This document shows, piece after piece, positions 1 through 5,595 of a stretch of 6,256 bases of DNA. The DNA lies in the NCBI GenBank assembly GCA_003132085.1, contig PKWO01000403.1, positions 1 through 6,256 on the forward strand. Direction: 5' to 3'. The notes under the pieces were generated by a model that worked only from the letters and a program-made list of their open reading frames with translations, ran no database searches and was not told where the DNA came from. The DNA is from Oxalobacteraceae bacterium (GTDB lineage: Bacteria > Pseudomonadota > Gammaproteobacteria > Burkholderiales > Burkholderiaceae_D). Numbering within the stretch: position 1 is the stretch's first letter; each line of letters starts with the position of its first letter. The position numbers and the translations under genes are program-made.

Positions 1-887
1 GCAAACACCGGCCCAATGCCCATTTCGTCCGGCTCGCAGCCGGCAACTGCCAAGCCGCGGAAGGCGCCCAGCGGCGTCAATCCGAGCCGCAACGCTTCCT
101 TTGCTTCCACCATCACGCAGGCGGAGGCGCCATCGGACAGCTGAGAAGAGTTGCCTGCGGAGATGAACTGGCCGGGTCCGCGCACCGGGGCCAGTTTGGT
201 CAGCGCCTCCAACGTGGTCCCGTGGCGGTTGCAGGTATCGCCGTCCACCGTCACTTCGCGGCGCGAGATTGTCTTCGTCTCCTTGTCGGTCACGGCCATG
301 GTGGTTTTGCAGGCAACAATTTCGTCGCGGTAGCGGCCCGCGATCTGCGCTTCCTCGGTTTTGCGTTGGCTCTCCACCGAGAAGCGGTCTTGCGCCTCGC
401 GGCTGATGCCGTATCGCGCAGCCACGATGTCGGCGGTTTCGATCATCGACAAGTAGAGCGCCGGCTTGTGTTCGACGATCCACGGGTCCATGCCGCTGTC
501 ACCATCGTCACGCGTACGGATATGCGAAATGCTCTCCACGCCGCCGGCGATGATGGCCGGCGCGCCGTCGACGACGATGCGCCCGGCTGCCATCGCGATA
601 GCCTGCAAGCCCGACGCGCAGAAGCGGTTCACAGTGGTTCCTGCAATGGAAATCGGCAACCCGGCGCGAACAATGGTTTGGCGGGCAATGTTGCGGCCTG
701 TCGTGCCTTCCGGATAGCCGCAGCCGAGAATCGCATCTTCAATCAGCGCCGGGTCGATGCCGGATCGCTCCACCGCTGCGCGAACCGCAAAGGCGGCAAG
801 CGTAGGGCCGGAGGTAATGTTGAACTCGCCGCGGTGAGCCTTGGTGAGCGGCGTACGTGCAGTGGAAACGATGACGGCTTCGCGCAT
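1..887 (-). CDS. Thiolase (acetyl-CoA C-acyltransferase family), 3' end cut off by window edge
   Basis: Thiolases cleave 3-ketoacyl-CoA with CoA to give acetyl-CoA and a shortened acyl-CoA, or run in reverse to condense two acetyl-CoA; they act in the cytoplasm. About 295 residues are visible, starting MREAVIVSTARTP, a typical thiolase N-terminus. The nucleophilic cysteine is Cys90 in TTVNRFCASGLQA. Further family signatures are AGGVESIS (about 114-121), SAGNSSQLSDGA near residue 250, and EMGIGPVFA at the edge. Family members are about 390-400 residues, so about 100 residues are missing, including the GHP histidine and the second catalytic cysteine (CxGGG). The ATG at 887 is preceded by a purine-rich GAAGAAAG stretch on the minus strand. 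It is divergent from the LysR gene, its likely regulator. Family assignment is secure. Whether it serves beta-oxidation, aromatic degradation or acetoacetyl-CoA supply for PHB cannot be told from this fragment. Confidence 0.93.
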   Translation of the reverse strand, partial: MREAVIVSTARTPLTKAHRGEFNITSGPTLAAFAVRAAVERSGIDPALIEDAILGCGYPEGTTGRNIARQTIVRAGLPISIAGTTVNRFCASGLQAIAMAAGRIVVDGAPAIIAGGVESISHIRTRDDGDSGMDPWIVEHKPALYLSMIETADIVAARYGISREAQDRFSVESQRKTEEAQIAGRYRDEIVACKTTMAVTDKETKTISRREVTVDGDTCNRHGTTLEALTKLAPVRGPGQFISAGNSSQLSDGASACVMVEAKEALRLGLTPLGAFRGLAVAGCEPDEMGIGPVF

Positions 888-957
888 GGGAATTTCTTTC
901 TTCAGGATTTGTTGAGACTGTCAAATTTGGTATTTGTGGTTCCTGAGTTGTCAGTGA

Positions 958-986
958 ATTATAGAATCGTCAGCTATTCTTGACAA
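958..986 (-). promoter_or_regulatory. Predicted sigma70 promoter of the thiolase gene
   Basis: On the minus strand, TTGTCA (986-981) is followed after exactly 17 bp by a perfect TATAAT (963-958). The start of transcription would be near 951, giving a leader of about 64 nt before the ATG at 887. The -35 hexamer shares its bases with the -35 of the opposite LysR promoter, so the two promoters are back to back and polymerase binding is probably mutually exclusive. Confidence 0.65.
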
Positions 987-1008
987 TCAACCATACGCTT
1001 GACATACT
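980..1008 (+). promoter_or_regulatory. Predicted sigma70 promoter of the LysR-type regulator gene
   Basis: A consensus TTGACA (980-985) is followed after 17 bp by CATACT (1003-1008), a 4/6 match to TATAAT. The start would be near 1015, giving a leader of only about 22 nt. The palindromic operator covers part of the -10 and the start point, which fits negative autoregulation. A second TTGACA at 999-1004 has no usable -10 at the proper distance. Confidence 0.45.
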
Positions 1009-1030
1009 GTCAAAAATTATTTGACAGTAT
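1004..1030. promoter_or_regulatory. Perfect palindromic operator, probable LysR-family binding site
   Basis: ATACTGTCAAA (1004-1014) and its exact complement TTTGACAGTAT (1020-1030) are separated by 5 bp. The site contains the T-N11-A type interrupted dyad typical of LysR-family boxes. Its centre (1017) is about 66 bp upstream of the predicted thiolase start, the usual position of a LysR recognition site. It also overlaps the start region of the regulator's own promoter. Further copies of the hexamer TTGACA/TGTCAA lie at 919-924, 980-985 and 999-1004 and could be secondary contacts. Binding by the adjacent regulator is inferred. Confidence 0.7.
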
Positions 1031-1036
1031 TCGATC

Positions 1037-1945
1037 ATGGACCCTGCATCACTCACGCTGTTGGTGGAAATTCTCGATGCGGGGAACTTGAGCCAAGCAG
1101 CCCGTAAACTCAAGATGACAAGGGCCAACGTCAGCTACCACTTGAATCAGTTGGAGCGTGCGCTGGGCTTGCAACTTGTGCGGCGCACCACGCGGCGCGT
1201 GGAGGCGACGGCCGTGGGCTTGCGCTTATACGAGCATGGTCGCAGCATTCAGAACGAACTTCTCGCCGCGAAGGAAACGCTTGCAACGCTAGGGCAGAGC
1301 CTGCAAGGTCGGGTGCGCTTGAGCGTGCCCAGCGGCTACGGCCACATGGTTATGTCGCCTTGGCTTATCGAGTTCAAACGCCTATATCCAGGCATCGTGC
1401 TCGACGTGGTGTTCGAGAATCGGGTTGAAGATTTGATGCGCGACGAGGTGGACATCGCAATCCGTGTGATGGCGGAGCCGCCGCAGACGCTGGTCGCCCG
1501 CGAGCTAGGGCCTGTGCGCTATGTGGCTTGCGCATCGCGCGCCTATGCCGACGCGCATGGCATGCCTACGGAAATCGAACAATTGCGCGCTTTTCCACTG
1601 ATCACTTCGGCGGTGGTCGGCCGGCAATTGAGGGTGTCAGCCTATCGCGGCGACGAACGGCACGAAGTGACACTCGAGCCAACACTGATCTCCGAACACT
1701 TTCCTTTTCTGCGCCAGGCCATTCTGGCTGACCTCGGGATTGGGTTGGTGCCGGACTACGTCGTGCAGGACGCAGTCGATGCCGGCCTGGTCGTCACCAC
1801 GTTGCACCAATGGCGGCTCAGCATTTTTGGCACGCAGATGTTTATGCTGTACATGCCCGATCGTCACCAGACGCGCGCGGCGAACAAGTTCATCGAGTTC
1901 ATGTTGGAGCGGGCTCGCGCCGCGCGAACCATAGGCGAACCATAG
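1037..1945 (+). CDS. LysR-type transcriptional regulator
   Basis: This is a 302-residue DNA-binding regulator of normal length for the LysR family. Residues 1-60 form the winged helix-turn-helix (NLSQAARKLKMTRANVSYHL, then NQLERALGLQLVRRTTRR). A linker helix spans about 62-90. The effector-binding domain runs from about 92 to 290, starting GRVRLSVPSG and including the conserved VDIAIRV segment (139-144). It probably responds to a small molecule, perhaps a CoA ester or organic acid linked to the thiolase pathway, but the ligand cannot be read from sequence. The ATG at 1037 has no clear Shine-Dalgarno, which fits the very short predicted leader and suggests low expression. It is divergent from the thiolase and shares a palindromic operator with it. 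The last codons lie in a perfect 11-bp tandem duplication (1924-1945). Confidence 0.95.
   Translation: MDPASLTLLVEILDAGNLSQAARKLKMTRANVSYHLNQLERALGLQLVRRTTRRVEATAVGLRLYEHGRSIQNELLAAKETLATLGQSLQGRVRLSVPSGYGHMVMSPWLIEFKRLYPGIVLDVVFENRVEDLMRDEVDIAIRVMAEPPQTLVARELGPVRYVACASRAYADAHGMPTEIEQLRAFPLITSAVVGRQLRVSAYRGDERHEVTLEPTLISEHFPFLRQAILADLGIGLVPDYVVQDAVDAGLVVTTLHQWRLSIFGTQMFMLYMPDRHQTRAANKFIEFMLERARAARTIGEP
1924..1945 (+). repeat. Perfect 11-bp tandem duplication at the end of the LysR gene
   Basis: GCGAACCATAG occurs twice head to tail (1924-1934 and 1935-1945). The second copy supplies the TAG stop codon. With a single copy the frame would read on through GAG CCG TCG ATC to a nearby TAG, so the duplication only changes the last residues of the protein. 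It resembles a recent slippage event. Confidence 0.9.
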
Positions 1946-1988
1946 GCGAGCCGTCGATCTAGGATACTGAAGTAGTTCCGACCATCAT

Positions 1989-2017
1989 CCGGACCTCGTC
2001 CGGGGAAGATATTTCCC
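1989..2017 (+). terminator. Two adjacent short hairpins after the LysR gene, possible weak terminator
   Basis: CCGGAC-CTC-GTCCGG (1989-2003) is a perfect 6-bp stem with a 3-nt loop. It is followed at once by GGGAA-GATAT-TTCCC (2003-2017). They lie about 45-70 nt after the LysR stop. Neither has a proper U-tract, so intrinsic termination would be weak; processing or protection of the mRNA 3' end is equally possible. Confidence 0.3.
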
Positions 2018-2093
2018 TTGGAAAACATACTCCATCGCTGACGGAATTAATTCCTGCCGCTTGCATGGCATTGATCTTCTTCTAATAACAAGG

Positions 2094-2122
2094 TCGACAC
2101 CTGAGGAATTGACTACTATAGT
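2094..2122 (+). promoter_or_regulatory. Probable sigma70 promoter of the WS/DGAT gene
   Basis: TCGACA (2094-2099, 5/6 match to the -35 consensus) is followed after 17 bp by TATAGT (2117-2122, 5/6 match to the -10). Transcription would start near 2129 and give a leader of about 168 nt. A hairpin, ATAGGC-TGT-GCCTAT (2131-2145), would then sit almost at the 5' end of the mRNA, where it could stabilise the message or act at the DNA level as a small operator. Other weaker hexamer pairs exist in the region. Confidence 0.4.
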
Positions 2123-2284
2123 TGAGTGCTATAGGCTGTGCCTATGGATAATTGTTGCCTCACATAGTGTAAGTGGTGAAGGTCAAAAAAGTTAACATGT
2201 ACGCGTAACAGCAGGCCGTGCAACATCTATTGCGCGGCGCGCGCTTTTGATATGTCCACGTCGTCACGCAAAAATTTCCTTGTT

Positions 2285-2289
2285 GGGAG
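2285..2289 (+). promoter_or_regulatory. Shine-Dalgarno GGGAG deciding the WS/DGAT start
   Basis: GGGAG lies 7 nt before the ATG at 2297. The in-frame upstream ATG at 2252 has no such site, and its extra 15 residues have no counterpart in this enzyme family, whose proteins typically begin just before a PLSxxD motif. Confidence 0.75.
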
Positions 2290-2296
2290 TTTGCCT

Positions 2297-3763
2297 ATGA
2301 ACGAACAAGAGCCCCTGTCGATCGTCGACACCGCGTGGCTGCGCATGGATCGACCGACTAACCTGATGATGATCTGCGGCATGATGCTGTTTTCCGAGCG
2401 GGTGGAATTGCAGCAGCTGAAGGAAGTGATTCGCACTCGCATGCTGTGTTTTCACCGTTTTCGCCAGCGGGTGGTCGGCAAAGGCGACGGTTCGCGGTGG
2501 GAAATGGATCCTGATTTTGACCTGGACTGGCATGTGCGTCGCATCGCTCTGCCGGACGCCGATAGCGGTGGTGCGCTGGAAACGGTGATGAGCGATCTGA
2601 TTAGCACGCCGCTCGATCCCAGCAAGCCGATGTGGCAGTATCACCTGATCGACAATGTTCATGGCGGCAGCGCCATCGTGCTGCGTATTCATCATTGTTA
2701 CGGCGATGGATTCGCGCTCACGCATGTGATGGCGTCGATGACCGACACAGACCCCGACAAGCCGCATCCGGCGGCCGAAGATGTCGCGGGACGCGCTCCC
2801 AAGCGTAGCGCCTGGGAACGGATCTTCGGGCCGGTAACGGAAATGGCAGGTGACGCCGTCCGGTCGTCGCTGACCGCAGTCGATATCGGGCGCGACCTGT
2901 TGGCGCACCCCCTTCACGCGATCGGCTATGCAAAGACGGGAGCAGACCTCGCCAACGAGGCCGCCATCATTGCCAACATGACCGCGGATTCCCCGACCCG
3001 TTTCAAAGGTGCTCTGGGGGTGATGAAGCGCGTCGCCTGGGCAGCGCCGCTATCGTTGTTTGAAGTGAAAGCACTGTCCGCGGTGCTGAAGTGCTCGGTA
3101 AACGATGTGCTGGTATCTTGTGTTGCCGGTGCGCTGCGTGCCTACCTGTTGGAGCAGGGCGACCCGTTGGAGGGAACCGAGATGCGTGCGCTGGTGCCGG
3201 TAAACTTGCGGCCGGCAGGGGCGATCACAGAACTGGGTAACCACTTTGGGCTGGTGTTTCTCAGTTTGCCGATCGGCATGGAAGACCCGATCGAGCGCGT
3301 CCACGAAGTGCACAAACGCATGGGGAAACTTAAGCATTCCCGTCAACCTTTGGTCGCGCTCGGCATTCTTGCCGGGATGGGGATCGCGCCTGAATTCATT
3401 AAGGAGAACGTGCTGGAAACCTTGGCCGCCAACGCCAGTGCGGTCATTACCAATGTATCCGGATCGGAACAGCCGCGTTACTTCGCGGGCAAACGCATCA
3501 TGCGGCAAATGTTCTGGGTACCGCAGTCGGGCGGCATTGGAGTCGGGATCAGCCTCCTCAGCTACGCCGGGCAGGTCAGCTTCGGTGTCGTCACCGACAT
3601 ACGGCGCGTGCCGGACCCGGATTTCATCGCCAAACGATTTGTCGCCGAATTCGAAACGCTGCTACTGAGCGCATTGATGATGCCATGGCCGGGCGAACCA
3701 ATACCCGACGGCAGCCCGAAGGTTGCCGCCGGCAATAACCCACCCGATCCGGGAATGGCCTGA
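2297..3763 (+). CDS. Wax ester synthase / acyl-CoA:diacylglycerol acyltransferase (WS/DGAT)
   Basis: WS/DGAT enzymes transfer an acyl group from acyl-CoA to a fatty alcohol or diacylglycerol, making wax esters or triacylglycerol at the inner face of the cytoplasmic membrane, where lipid droplets form. The chosen start gives 488 residues, close to the usual 450-490. Landmarks in order: PLSIVDTAWLRMD at 6-18; PLDPSKPMWQ at 105-114; the catalytic HHxxxDG motif as HHCYGDG at 132-138, with His133 the presumed general base and Asp137 beside it; SVNDVL at 267-272; PVNLR at 301-305; GNHFG at 314-318; TNVSGS at 385-390; and a C-terminal segment ISLLSYAGQVSFGVVTD (418-434). All key residues are present, so it should be active. 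Wax ester versus triacylglycerol preference cannot be judged. It is convergent, with 49 bp between stop codons, with a gene for a repeat protein that could coat lipid bodies. The family is sure; atfA-like naming is avoided because orthology is unproven. Confidence 0.95.
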   Translation: MNEQEPLSIVDTAWLRMDRPTNLMMICGMMLFSERVELQQLKEVIRTRMLCFHRFRQRVVGKGDGSRWEMDPDFDLDWHVRRIALPDADSGGALETVMSDLISTPLDPSKPMWQYHLIDNVHGGSAIVLRIHHCYGDGFALTHVMASMTDTDPDKPHPAAEDVAGRAPKRSAWERIFGPVTEMAGDAVRSSLTAVDIGRDLLAHPLHAIGYAKTGADLANEAAIIANMTADSPTRFKGALGVMKRVAWAAPLSLFEVKALSAVLKCSVNDVLVSCVAGALRAYLLEQGDPLEGTEMRALVPVNLRPAGAITELGNHFGLVFLSLPIGMEDPIERVHEVHKRMGKLKHSRQPLVALGILAGMGIAPEFIKENVLETLAANASAVITNVSGSEQPRYFAGKRIMRQMFWVPQSGGIGVGISLLSYAGQVSFGVVTDIRRVPDPDFIAKRFVAEFETLLLSALMMPWPGEPIPDGSPKVAAGNNPPDPGMA

Positions 3764-3812
3764 GTTCAAGGAATCATGCCATGTCCCGCCTCCCACCTTG
3801 CGGATAGACCGG

Positions 3813-4529
3813 TCAGTGATGACGTGGCTGTTTCGCAGTGTGCTGGGGCTGTTTTCCGGTCGCGCTGCCGGGTTGGACCGGTGTATGCCGTATCGCTCCA
3901 AGGGTCTGGTCGACGCCGCCCACGATGCTGATCAGCACGTCCTTTACCGTCTTCACTGTCATGTTGCTGACGTGCCCGGCTTCGTCGATCGCGCCTTCAA
4001 TGGCATTCTTGCCGACTTGGGCAACATTGCCGCCGGTCTCAACCGCCGCTTCGATCACGCCGTCCACCGCGCGCCTGGCCACAACGCCGATGTCGGCACC
4101 GACTGTCGCGGCATGTTTGATAACCGAGCGCATGGTTTCGGACGATGCCGTGACGACATCGCCGCCGACATCATGCACGCCCATGATGATGCCCTTCGCC
4201 ACACTCTTTATGCTCATGGTTAAACCGGTTCCCACCTGCTCGGCCGCGTCGATTGCCCCCACTACGACATAGTGAACGACGTTCACCAATTCGCCTGCGG
4301 CGACACCGCCGGTGCGTAGCGTGTCCGACACGGTTTTCCTGACCAGATGGGCAATATCCGTTTCGATCGTATTGAGCCCTGAAAGACTGGTAACGATGCC
4401 TTCCTTTAATGAGTGGGCTGCATCCTCGACTGAAACCGAATGTCCGGCGGCGATTGCATTGCTCCGTCCAGCGCTCTTGCCGCCATCATGAAGACGGGGT
4501 GTGCTCGTCTTCGTCTGTTTGGTAGCCAT
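3813..4529 (-). CDS. Phasin-like / lipid-body coat candidate made of 22-residue amphipathic repeats
   Basis: This is a 238-residue protein with no signal peptide and no obvious membrane segment; I do not recognise it as a named family. Residues 1-30 are polar and probably disordered. Residues 91-200 are five contiguous 22-residue units (91-112, 113-134, 135-156, 157-178, 179-200) plus a half unit at 201-211. Units start with G/S-x-I, and most carry V-G or a similar pair at positions 9-10, for example GAIDAAEQVG, SVIKHAATVG and GVIEAAVETG. Twenty-two-residue periodicity is known from apolipoprotein-type helices that lie on lipid surfaces. The tail (about 213-238) is rich in Lys, Arg, His, Gln and Pro. 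Phasins on polyester granules are likewise small, helical and Ala/Val-rich. A coat role for PHA granules or neutral-lipid droplets is inferred from the repeats and the convergent WS/DGAT gene. The ATG at 4529 has AGGAG 7 nt upstream; a TTG one codon earlier is too close to that site. Expression is predicted to be FNR-dependent. Confidence 0.85.
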   Translation of the reverse strand: MATKQTKTSTPRLHDGGKSAGRSNAIAAGHSVSVEDAAHSLKEGIVTSLSGLNTIETDIAHLVRKTVSDTLRTGGVAAGELVNVVHYVVVGAIDAAEQVGTGLTMSIKSVAKGIIMGVHDVGGDVVTASSETMRSVIKHAATVGADIGVVARRAVDGVIEAAVETGGNVAQVGKNAIEGAIDEAGHVSNMTVKTVKDVLISIVGGVDQTLGAIRHTPVQPGSATGKQPQHTAKQPRHH

Positions 4530-4536
4530 CAATTCT

Positions 4537-4541
4537 CTCCT
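4537..4541 (-). promoter_or_regulatory. Shine-Dalgarno AGGAG of the repeat protein gene
   Basis: On the minus strand AAGGAGAG precedes the ATG at 4529, with 7 nt between AGGAG and the start. This strong site favours ATG over the neighbouring TTG at 4532, and together with the promoter suggests high expression, as expected of a structural coat protein. Confidence 0.75.
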
Positions 4542-4669
4542 TCATTTCTTGGTGGATTGAAACTCATATCGCACCGCTCCGGATCGCTGTCATGGTGCGT
4601 TCGCTTGCCGTCGCCTTGAGCGGTTCAATGTAATCTGGAAAGAGCCTCTTCGACAACGAAACTCATTAT

Positions 4670-4711
4670 ATTTTAGGCATCCGCCACCTTCAAGCCTTTG
4701 ATAAATATCAA
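4670..4711 (-). promoter_or_regulatory. Predicted class II FNR/ANR-activated promoter of the repeat protein gene
   Basis: TTGAT-AAAT-ATCAA (4698-4711) is a perfect match to the FNR/ANR consensus TTGAT-N4-ATCAA; the dyad even extends by one base pair on each side. On the minus strand a -10 hexamer TAAAAT (4675-4670, 5/6) would start transcription near 4663, placing the box centre (4704.5) at exactly -41.5, the standard class II activator position. The leader would be 134 nt. A competing reading is a plain sigma70 promoter with TTGAAG (4693-4688), 17 bp and TATAAT (4670-4665), starting near 4658; the box would then sit at -46.5. A second palindrome, CAAACATGTTTG (4709-4720), overlaps the upstream half of the box. 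Confidence 0.7.
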
Positions 4712-4782
4712 ACATGTTTGCGGCGACGGCACACGCATATCCGGAATTCACACGTATTTCCTGTGAGATTCGGTTTTGTATT

Positions 4783-4824
4783 TTGATAGAAATCGACGCT
4801 AATCGTTTGCATGCGACGTATACT
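4783..4824 (+). promoter_or_regulatory. Predicted class II FNR/ANR-activated promoter towards the CBS gene
   Basis: TTGAT-AGAA-ATCGA (4783-4796) matches nine of ten FNR consensus positions. On the plus strand a -10 hexamer TATACT (4819-4824, 5/6) would start transcription near 4831, placing the box centre (4789.5) at exactly -41.5. There is no good -35, as expected for an activator-dependent promoter. The leader to the CBS start would be 214 nt. A TATATAA at 4999-5005, closer to the gene, could be an extra promoter but has no well-spaced -35. Confidence 0.6.
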
Positions 4825-5044
4825 ATTTTTCGAATATCGTAGAAGATGTATTGATTCTTTTAGGCAACTCTGCGGCGAGTTGATTCATTTGCCGCGACTC
4901 CAACTTTTTTCATTTAAGCAGCGCGCATTTCAAAACAAGGAAACCATATTGCCGCCAATAATAATAAAACATTTGTCAACGAAGGCTAAATCGCCGACTA
5001 TATAAGCTGGTGTTTGATTCTAGCCATTTCTAAAGGGAACAACC

Positions 5045-5485
5045 ATGCAAACTGTCGCACACATACTTCGGTCAAAATCAAATCAGACGGTATGCCGTAT
5101 CGCGCCCACTGCGCCGGTGCTGGATGCGCTCAAGCTGTTGGCGGAAAAGGGCATCGGTGCGCTACTGGTAATGGAGGGGGAGCAGATAGCCGGCATCGTC
5201 AGTGAACGCGACTACACCCGGAAAGTCGAGTTCATCGGGCGATCGGCGAGCACCACGCTGGTGAGCGACATCATGACTTCGTCCGTCATTTGTGTCGGTC
5301 CGGAGCACAGCAACGAGCAATGCATGGCGTTGATGACGGAAAATAGGTTGCGCCATCTGCCGGTGGTGGAAAACGGCAAGTTGATCGGCCTGATTTCGAT
5401 CGGCGATTTGGTGAAAGATATTATTTCTGAACAGAAATTCACGATCCAGCAACTGGAACATTACATTCATGGGGAACGCGTGTAA
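5045..5485 (+). CDS. Small protein with two CBS domains
   Basis: This 146-residue cytoplasmic protein consists almost only of a CBS pair (Bateman module). CBS1 is about 12-64, with APVLDALKLLAEKGIGALLV and GIVSERDYTRKV; CBS2 is about 74-130, with VSDIMTSS and LRHLPVVENGKLIGLISIGD. A short helical tail (133-146, QQLEHYIHGERV) follows. CBS pairs commonly bind adenosine compounds such as AMP, ATP, NAD or S-adenosylmethionine and act as energy sensors. Stand-alone versions of this length are frequent in proteobacteria and have no fixed partner. The ATG has AGGGA 6 nt upstream. It is the only gene downstream of the second predicted FNR promoter and is followed by a strong hairpin, so it is probably monocistronic. 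A role in oxygen-limitation or stress adaptation is suggested by that promoter and by the known presence of CBS proteins among low-oxygen-induced genes in Burkholderia. The partner is unknown. Confidence 0.93.
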   Translation: MQTVAHILRSKSNQTVCRIAPTAPVLDALKLLAEKGIGALLVMEGEQIAGIVSERDYTRKVEFIGRSASTTLVSDIMTSSVICVGPEHSNEQCMALMTENRLRHLPVVENGKLIGLISIGDLVKDIISEQKFTIQQLEHYIHGERV

Positions 5486-5540
5486 GCGGGAGTAGTGCCC
5501 GGGTGCCGGCAGACTTCAATCGATGCTGCGGCGCGGCAAA

Positions 5541-5569
5541 ACACACTGGGCGGAAGCCGCTCGGTGTGT
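5541..5569 (+). terminator. Strong hairpin between convergent genes, probable terminator
   Basis: ACACACTGGGCGG (5541-5553) pairs with CCGCTCGGTGTGT (5557-5569) over 13 pairs around an AAG loop, including two G-U wobbles in plus-strand RNA. It lies 55 nt after the CBS stop and 27 nt after the stop of the opposite gene. The plus-strand RNA forms the better stem, followed only by a weak CGUUCGUU tail. The minus-strand RNA has two A-C mismatches but a UUUU run after the stem. It could therefore serve both genes. Confidence 0.6.
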
Positions 5570-5595
5570 CGTTCGTTCGACCGCGCTTACTACGT

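Larger units (their letters stand above)
1946..2296. other. Non-coding region between the LysR and WS/DGAT genes
   Basis: I see no convincing gene in these 351 bases. The region holds the two small hairpins just after the LysR gene, a probable promoter around 2094-2122, a small hairpin at 2131-2145 and the ribosome site at 2285-2289. Base composition is more AT-rich than in the flanking genes. No FNR-like box of good quality was found here. Confidence 0.6.
4530..5044. other. AT-rich divergent intergenic region with regulatory sites
   Basis: This 515-base stretch is clearly more AT-rich than the flanking genes. It carries the leader of the minus-strand repeat protein gene, two FNR-type promoters facing away from each other, and a long leader (4831-5044) before the CBS gene. 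In the repeat-gene leader, ACCGCTC (4573-4579) and GAGCGGT (4618-4624) could pair as a 7-bp stem around a large loop. I see no supported gene in it; the 64-codon reading frame starting at 4811 begins upstream of the predicted transcription start and has no ribosome site. Confidence 0.6.

Noticed and set aside
222..983. Long plus-strand reading frame of 253 codons opposite the thiolase
   Set aside because: It is antisense to a clear thiolase, its translation is rich in Arg, His and Ala with no domain, and it runs through the divergent promoter region; it is a composition shadow.
977..990. FNR-like sequence TTCTT-GACA-ATCAA in the thiolase/LysR region
   Set aside because: The left half matches only three of five positions and the spacing to either promoter is not that of an activator site.
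2252..2296. Fifteen-codon upstream extension of the WS/DGAT gene
   Set aside because: No Shine-Dalgarno before the ATG at 2252, while GGGAG is well placed for 2297, and the extension is outside the normal family start.
2264..2917. Minus-strand frame of 217 codons opposite the WS/DGAT gene
   Set aside because: The plus strand encodes all the conserved WS/DGAT motifs; the antisense product has no recognisable feature or ribosome site.
3751..3787. Imperfect inverted repeat GGGAATGGC / GCCATGTCCC around the WS/DGAT stop codon as a terminator
   Set aside because: The stem has a bulge, an 18-nt loop and no U-tract on either strand; too weak to call.
4811..5005. 64-codon plus-strand frame in the AT-rich intergenic region
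   Set aside because: No ribosome site, low-complexity basic and aromatic product, and the predicted promoter -10 and start site (4819-4831) lie inside its beginning.
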